From an uncultured Desulfobulbus sp. (GTDB lineage Bacteria; Desulfobacterota; Desulfobulbia; Desulfobulbales; Desulfobulbaceae), in assembly GCF_963664075.1 (NCBI RefSeq), contig NZ_OY760916.1, positions 2,668,001 to 2,732,000 on the forward strand: 64,000 bases of DNA. Direction: 5' to 3'. The position numbers and the translations under genes were made by a program. Under the pieces are notes generated by a model. It was not told where the DNA came from. It searched no databases and was given only the letters and a program-made list of their open reading frames with translations. Shown here piece by piece: positions 61,403 to 64,000 of this stretch. Within the stretch, counting starts at the first letter, position 1; every line of letters begins with the position of its first letter.

Positions 61403-63487
61403 ATGAAAAATCTCCTAAAAAATATACTCGTCCCGATTAAGGATATCCAGGAAACCCGGGGCATATTGATCCCCATCGGTATGGAATACCTGCAGATGGT
61501 GGTGACCGGGCCGCCCGGAGCCGGCAAGTCCTATTATATCAATCAGATTGGTGGCTGGCCCAATGAGGGGTATATCGATCTGACCCAAAAAAATTGGTGG
61601 AAAGACCAGACGCTGATCTACAGGCCTCGGGAAGTGCACCTTGGGATGCCATTTAAGGGTTTTGCTGAGGCCCTGACCGTTTTTGACAAGGAGTGGGTTG
61701 AGGCCGAGCCCCCACCGCTACTGGAACCCGCACGCATCAGGATTCCCGGACGGGGCACATCGTTTTTGCAAAAAAACTGGATAAACAGATATGTTTTTGA
61801 GTTTCTTCTTCCCTCGCCTGAGAAAATTTTCGAACGTCGACTGAAGAGGCAACACCAGGGGTATTTCCCTGTGGATGTCGGCCTGAGCCTGGAAATGGTT
61901 GAACGACAGGTCCAGGCGTATCAGGAAATTGCGCTCTATCTCCACAGGGCCGGGCTGAATATTTCCATTCGTGAATCCTTAAGCGGACCTCCCTGTTATA
62001 TTGCAGAGAAAGGTGCGGTCTCTGTCCCCGGGTGGTCCATTCCCACCAAGCCGCCACGTCCGAATCTGAACAGTGTCAAGGGCTGGAAACAGCTCCTGGG
62101 GCTCAACCGCAGCACCTGGTTCACTATCACTGCTGAACCACAGGCCGTGGTTGAGGTCAGCAGAGTTGCCCATGACGGCAAAACTTTTGAAATGCTCATC
62201 GGTGATCAGCGGTTCTATTTCTCACCGGAGATCCCCTTGGGCGTGAAGCTGTCCTCTCTGCGTAAACACTGGCGCATCTCCGCACCGTATGTCTGTGATA
62301 GCAGCGTCCCCTTTGGATTTATTCGGATACAGGATGGGGAGACAGTGATACTTGGCCGATCAAATAAAATATTCCGCCATATCCTTCAATTTGACGCATC
62401 GATTGCTGAGCGTCATATGGGAATTACCAATCAGCGTGGAGACCTAACCTTTACTCCGTTGGCGCATGAGCATCCGGTACAACTCGTGCGCTCTGACGAC
62501 ATGGATTACAGGGAACGGGTCAAACTGGAGCGTGAAAACGCCTTTTATAGTATCAGGCAGATCTTTGGAGGACCGATCCGGCAAAAATCTGCAACCGAGG
62601 CTCTCCAGCTTCTCCAGAATACCATTGACTGCATCACCCGGGATCCTGCCCGTGAGTTTGCCAACTCAGGTCATGGAGGCGCGATCATCCGGCTAAACGA
62701 TGAAACGATTCCCATTATTGTAGGAGACCTCCATGGCCAGGTTGACAATCTGTTAAAAATCCTCAGTGAGAACTGTATGCTGCGCCACCTCGACCAGAAG
62801 GCAGTAACCATCGTTCTCCTGGGTGATGCACTCCACTCTGAAATAGCTGGAGAAATGGAGAAGATGGACAGCTCCATTCTCATGATCGACCTCATTTGTA
62901 CGCTAAAATTAAGGTTTCCTGAAAATGTTCATTACATCGCGGGCAATCATGATTCCTTTTCAGAAACAATTAGTAAAAATGGTATTTCCCAGGGCCTGTT
63001 ATTAAAAAAAGAGCTTCTTGATCGTCGTGGAAGAGACTACGTCAACGCCATGGATACATTTTTTTCGAGTCTTCCCTACATTGTTCAGGCAGAGAGTTTT
63101 TTTGCCTGCCATGCAGCCCCACCAATTTCCACAGTCACCTACAACGATCTGATCAACATCGCCCAGAATCCTTCACTCATTCGGGAAATTACCCGCAACA
63201 GACTGCAACGCCCCCATTACCCAGGCGGATATAATAAAAAGGATATTTCCCGGTTTCGCAAAACCCTGGGGTGTCCCAAAAAAACGCCATTTATCGTCGG
63301 GCACACCCCGGTCGATCCCTTTGGCAGTGCCTGGAAGAATGTTGACGGCATAAAAAATCATCATATCATTTACAGCGCCCATCAGGATGGCCCCGCTGTC
63401 TTCCAATATATCAGAGGCCAATTTGTTCCGTTACACTACCCTGCTGAACCTCTGACAAAATTGATTAACGGCCTGAGGCCACTGTGA
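61403..63487 (+). CDS. Fusion of P-loop kinase-like, FHA-like and PPP-type phosphatase domains
   Basis: 694 aa if started at MKNLLKN (61403); an in-frame ATG at 61343 adds 20 poor-quality residues. Neither has a strong ribosome binding site. Near the start VVTGPPGAGKSYYINQIGG is a Walker A loop. In the middle VILGRSNKIFRHILQFDASI AERHMGI has the Gly-Arg-Ser and the (S)-x-x-His pattern of FHA domains, which read phosphothreonine. The C-terminal third is a metallophosphatase: PIIVGDLHGQVDNLL (GDxHG), VLLGDALHSE (GDxxDRG variant), YIAGNHDSF (GNHD), and IVGHTPVDPFG. The combination suggests a phospho-signalling protein at the end of the chemotaxis operon. Substrate unknown. Confidence 0.75.
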   Translation: MKNLLKNILVPIKDIQETRGILIPIGMEYLQMVVTGPPGAGKSYYINQIGGWPNEGYIDLTQKNWWKDQTLIYRPREVHLGMPFKGFAEALTVFDKEWVEAEPPPLLEPARIRIPGRGTSFLQKNWINRYVFEFLLPSPEKIFERRLKRQHQGYFPVDVGLSLEMVERQVQAYQEIALYLHRAGLNISIRESLSGPPCYIAEKGAVSVPGWSIPTKPPRPNLNSVKGWKQLLGLNRSTWFTITAEPQAVVEVSRVAHDGKTFEMLIGDQRFYFSPEIPLGVKLSSLRKHWRISAPYVCDSSVPFGFIRIQDGETVILGRSNKIFRHILQFDASIAERHMGITNQRGDLTFTPLAHEHPVQLVRSDDMDYRERVKLERENAFYSIRQIFGGPIRQKSATEALQLLQNTIDCITRDPAREFANSGHGGAIIRLNDETIPIIVGDLHGQVDNLLKILSENCMLRHLDQKAVTIVLLGDALHSEIAGEMEKMDSSILMIDLICTLKLRFPENVHYIAGNHDSFSETISKNGISQGLLLKKELLDRRGRDYVNAMDTFFSSLPYIVQAESFFACHAAPPISTVTYNDLINIAQNPSLIREITRNRLQRPHYPGGYNKKDISRFRKTLGCPKKTPFIVGHTPVDPFGSAWKNVDGIKNHHIIYSAHQDGPAVFQYIRGQFVPLHYPAEPLTKLINGLRPL

Positions 63488-63717
63488 GTTCGATAGGTCG
63501 GAGGAAGAGAAGAGGCTTCTCTCCCGAAAAAACATTGACAATTAGTCTGGATTAGGCTTGAAACGCAGGGTACATTGAGGACCTAACAACCCCCAAACGC
63601 ATAACAGGGCTTTTTGTATCCCCCTTAGGTTTGGATACTATGTATTTGCCCTGATATTATCTGCCTGTCGCCAGCCACAGGTTCTGACGGAAAACACTGC
63701 TAAGGAGATCGAGGATT
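63488..63717. other. Intergenic region
   Basis: 230 bases between the phosphatase fusion and the DUF47 gene. TTGACA at 63535-63540 could be a -35 element, but no matching -10 is spaced properly. A new transcription unit probably starts here. Confidence 0.4.
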
Positions 63718-64000
63718 ATGCCTATCCGATCTACTACTCCCCTTCCCGGACTTTTTCGACGTTCACCCTTCATTCCGCTTCAGGAACATATGCGCACGGT
63801 TTTTTCCTGCATATGTCTCATTCCTGCGCTTTTTAATGCGCTTTATCTACGAGAAGATGAGCAAATTGCAGACCTTGCCGCTCAGATAGATAGCCTTGAA
63901 ACCGAAGCGGACAAAATCAAGTCTAACTTCCGCCTGAACATGCCCAACTCGCTGTTCATGCCCGTAGCCAGGCGGGACCTGCTGGAGCTGCTCAACGATC
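63718..64000 (+). CDS. DUF47 (PhoU-like, TIGR00153) protein, N-terminal part
   Basis: 94 codons are visible before the window ends. AAGGAG precedes ATG 63718. FRRSPFIPLQEHMRTVFSCI, then IDSLETEADKIKSNFRLNMP and NSLFMPVARRDLLELL, match the conserved first half of the DUF47/TIGR00153 family: PhoU-like helical bundles with metal-binding Glu/Asp repeats. Such genes usually sit beside a PiT-type phosphate permease and modulate phosphate uptake; the permease would lie beyond the window. Confidence 0.88.
   Translation, partial: MPIRSTTPLPGLFRRSPFIPLQEHMRTVFSCICLIPALFNALYLREDEQIADLAAQIDSLETEADKIKSNFRLNMPNSLFMPVARRDLLELLND

Noticed and set aside
1..64000. CRISPR array
   Set aside because: No regularly spaced direct repeats were found by eye anywhere in the window.

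Overview
The window reads as chromosome of an anaerobic Gram-negative bacterium, most likely a sulfate-reducing Desulfobacterota of the Desulfobulbales type. The pointers are a canonical desulfoferrodoxin, a second Tat-exported superoxide-reductase-like protein, a di-heme cytochrome c peroxidase, the thrS-infC-rpmI-rplT-pheS-pheT-ihfA-merR order, and a large set of multi-domain sensory proteins. The taxonomic call is inference; no rRNA is present.

Layout. 1-3.4 kb: tail of a sigma54-type response regulator, a small secreted coiled-coil protein, desulfoferrodoxin, a cold-shock protein, and purT on the opposite strand. 4.05-17.6 kb: an island of about 13.5 kb inserted in the 3' end of tRNA-Pro(GGG). 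The intact tRNA lies at 17610-17686. A second copy of its 3' half lies at 4051-4108, still followed by a strong intrinsic terminator. The island carries a HigB/HigA-like pair, YefM/YoeB, an intact Fic protein and a gutted Fic pseudogene, a serine resolvase, an Xre regulator and excisionase-like operon, and an RNA-chaperone set (second cold-shock protein, DEAD-box helicase, decayed RRM gene). Several pseudogenes are present (KamA-family radical SAM, TSUP transporter). No tyrosine integrase was found. 17.7-25.5 kb: the translation operon on the minus strand, with infC starting at ATT and a strong terminator-like hairpin between pheS and pheT, preceded by tRNA-Val(GAC).

25.9-47.6 kb: a signalling region. 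It holds an HDOD-GGDEF protein, cytochrome c peroxidase, a DUF2339/DUF3999 membrane pair, a hybrid histidine kinase whose receiver lacks the phospho-accepting Asp, a Cache-type chemoreceptor, a Cache-PAS-GGDEF-EAL protein, a hybrid kinase with HPt overlapping an NtrC-type regulator, and a PAS-GGDEF-EAL gene broken by two compensating frameshifts.

48.8-63.5 kb: a chemotaxis-like operon behind a good sigma54-type promoter candidate. Order: soluble MCP-like protein, cheY, STAS protein, cheA, cheW, mcp, cheR, REC-HPt, REC, cheD, cheB, a J-domain protein, and an unusual P-loop/FHA-like/PPP-phosphatase fusion. CheA and the J-domain protein both carry MshEN-like repeats, a fold known to bind c-di-GMP. 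With the GGDEF/EAL proteins upstream, this suggests, as inference, a link between c-di-GMP and this array. The window ends inside a DUF47 (PhoU-like) gene.
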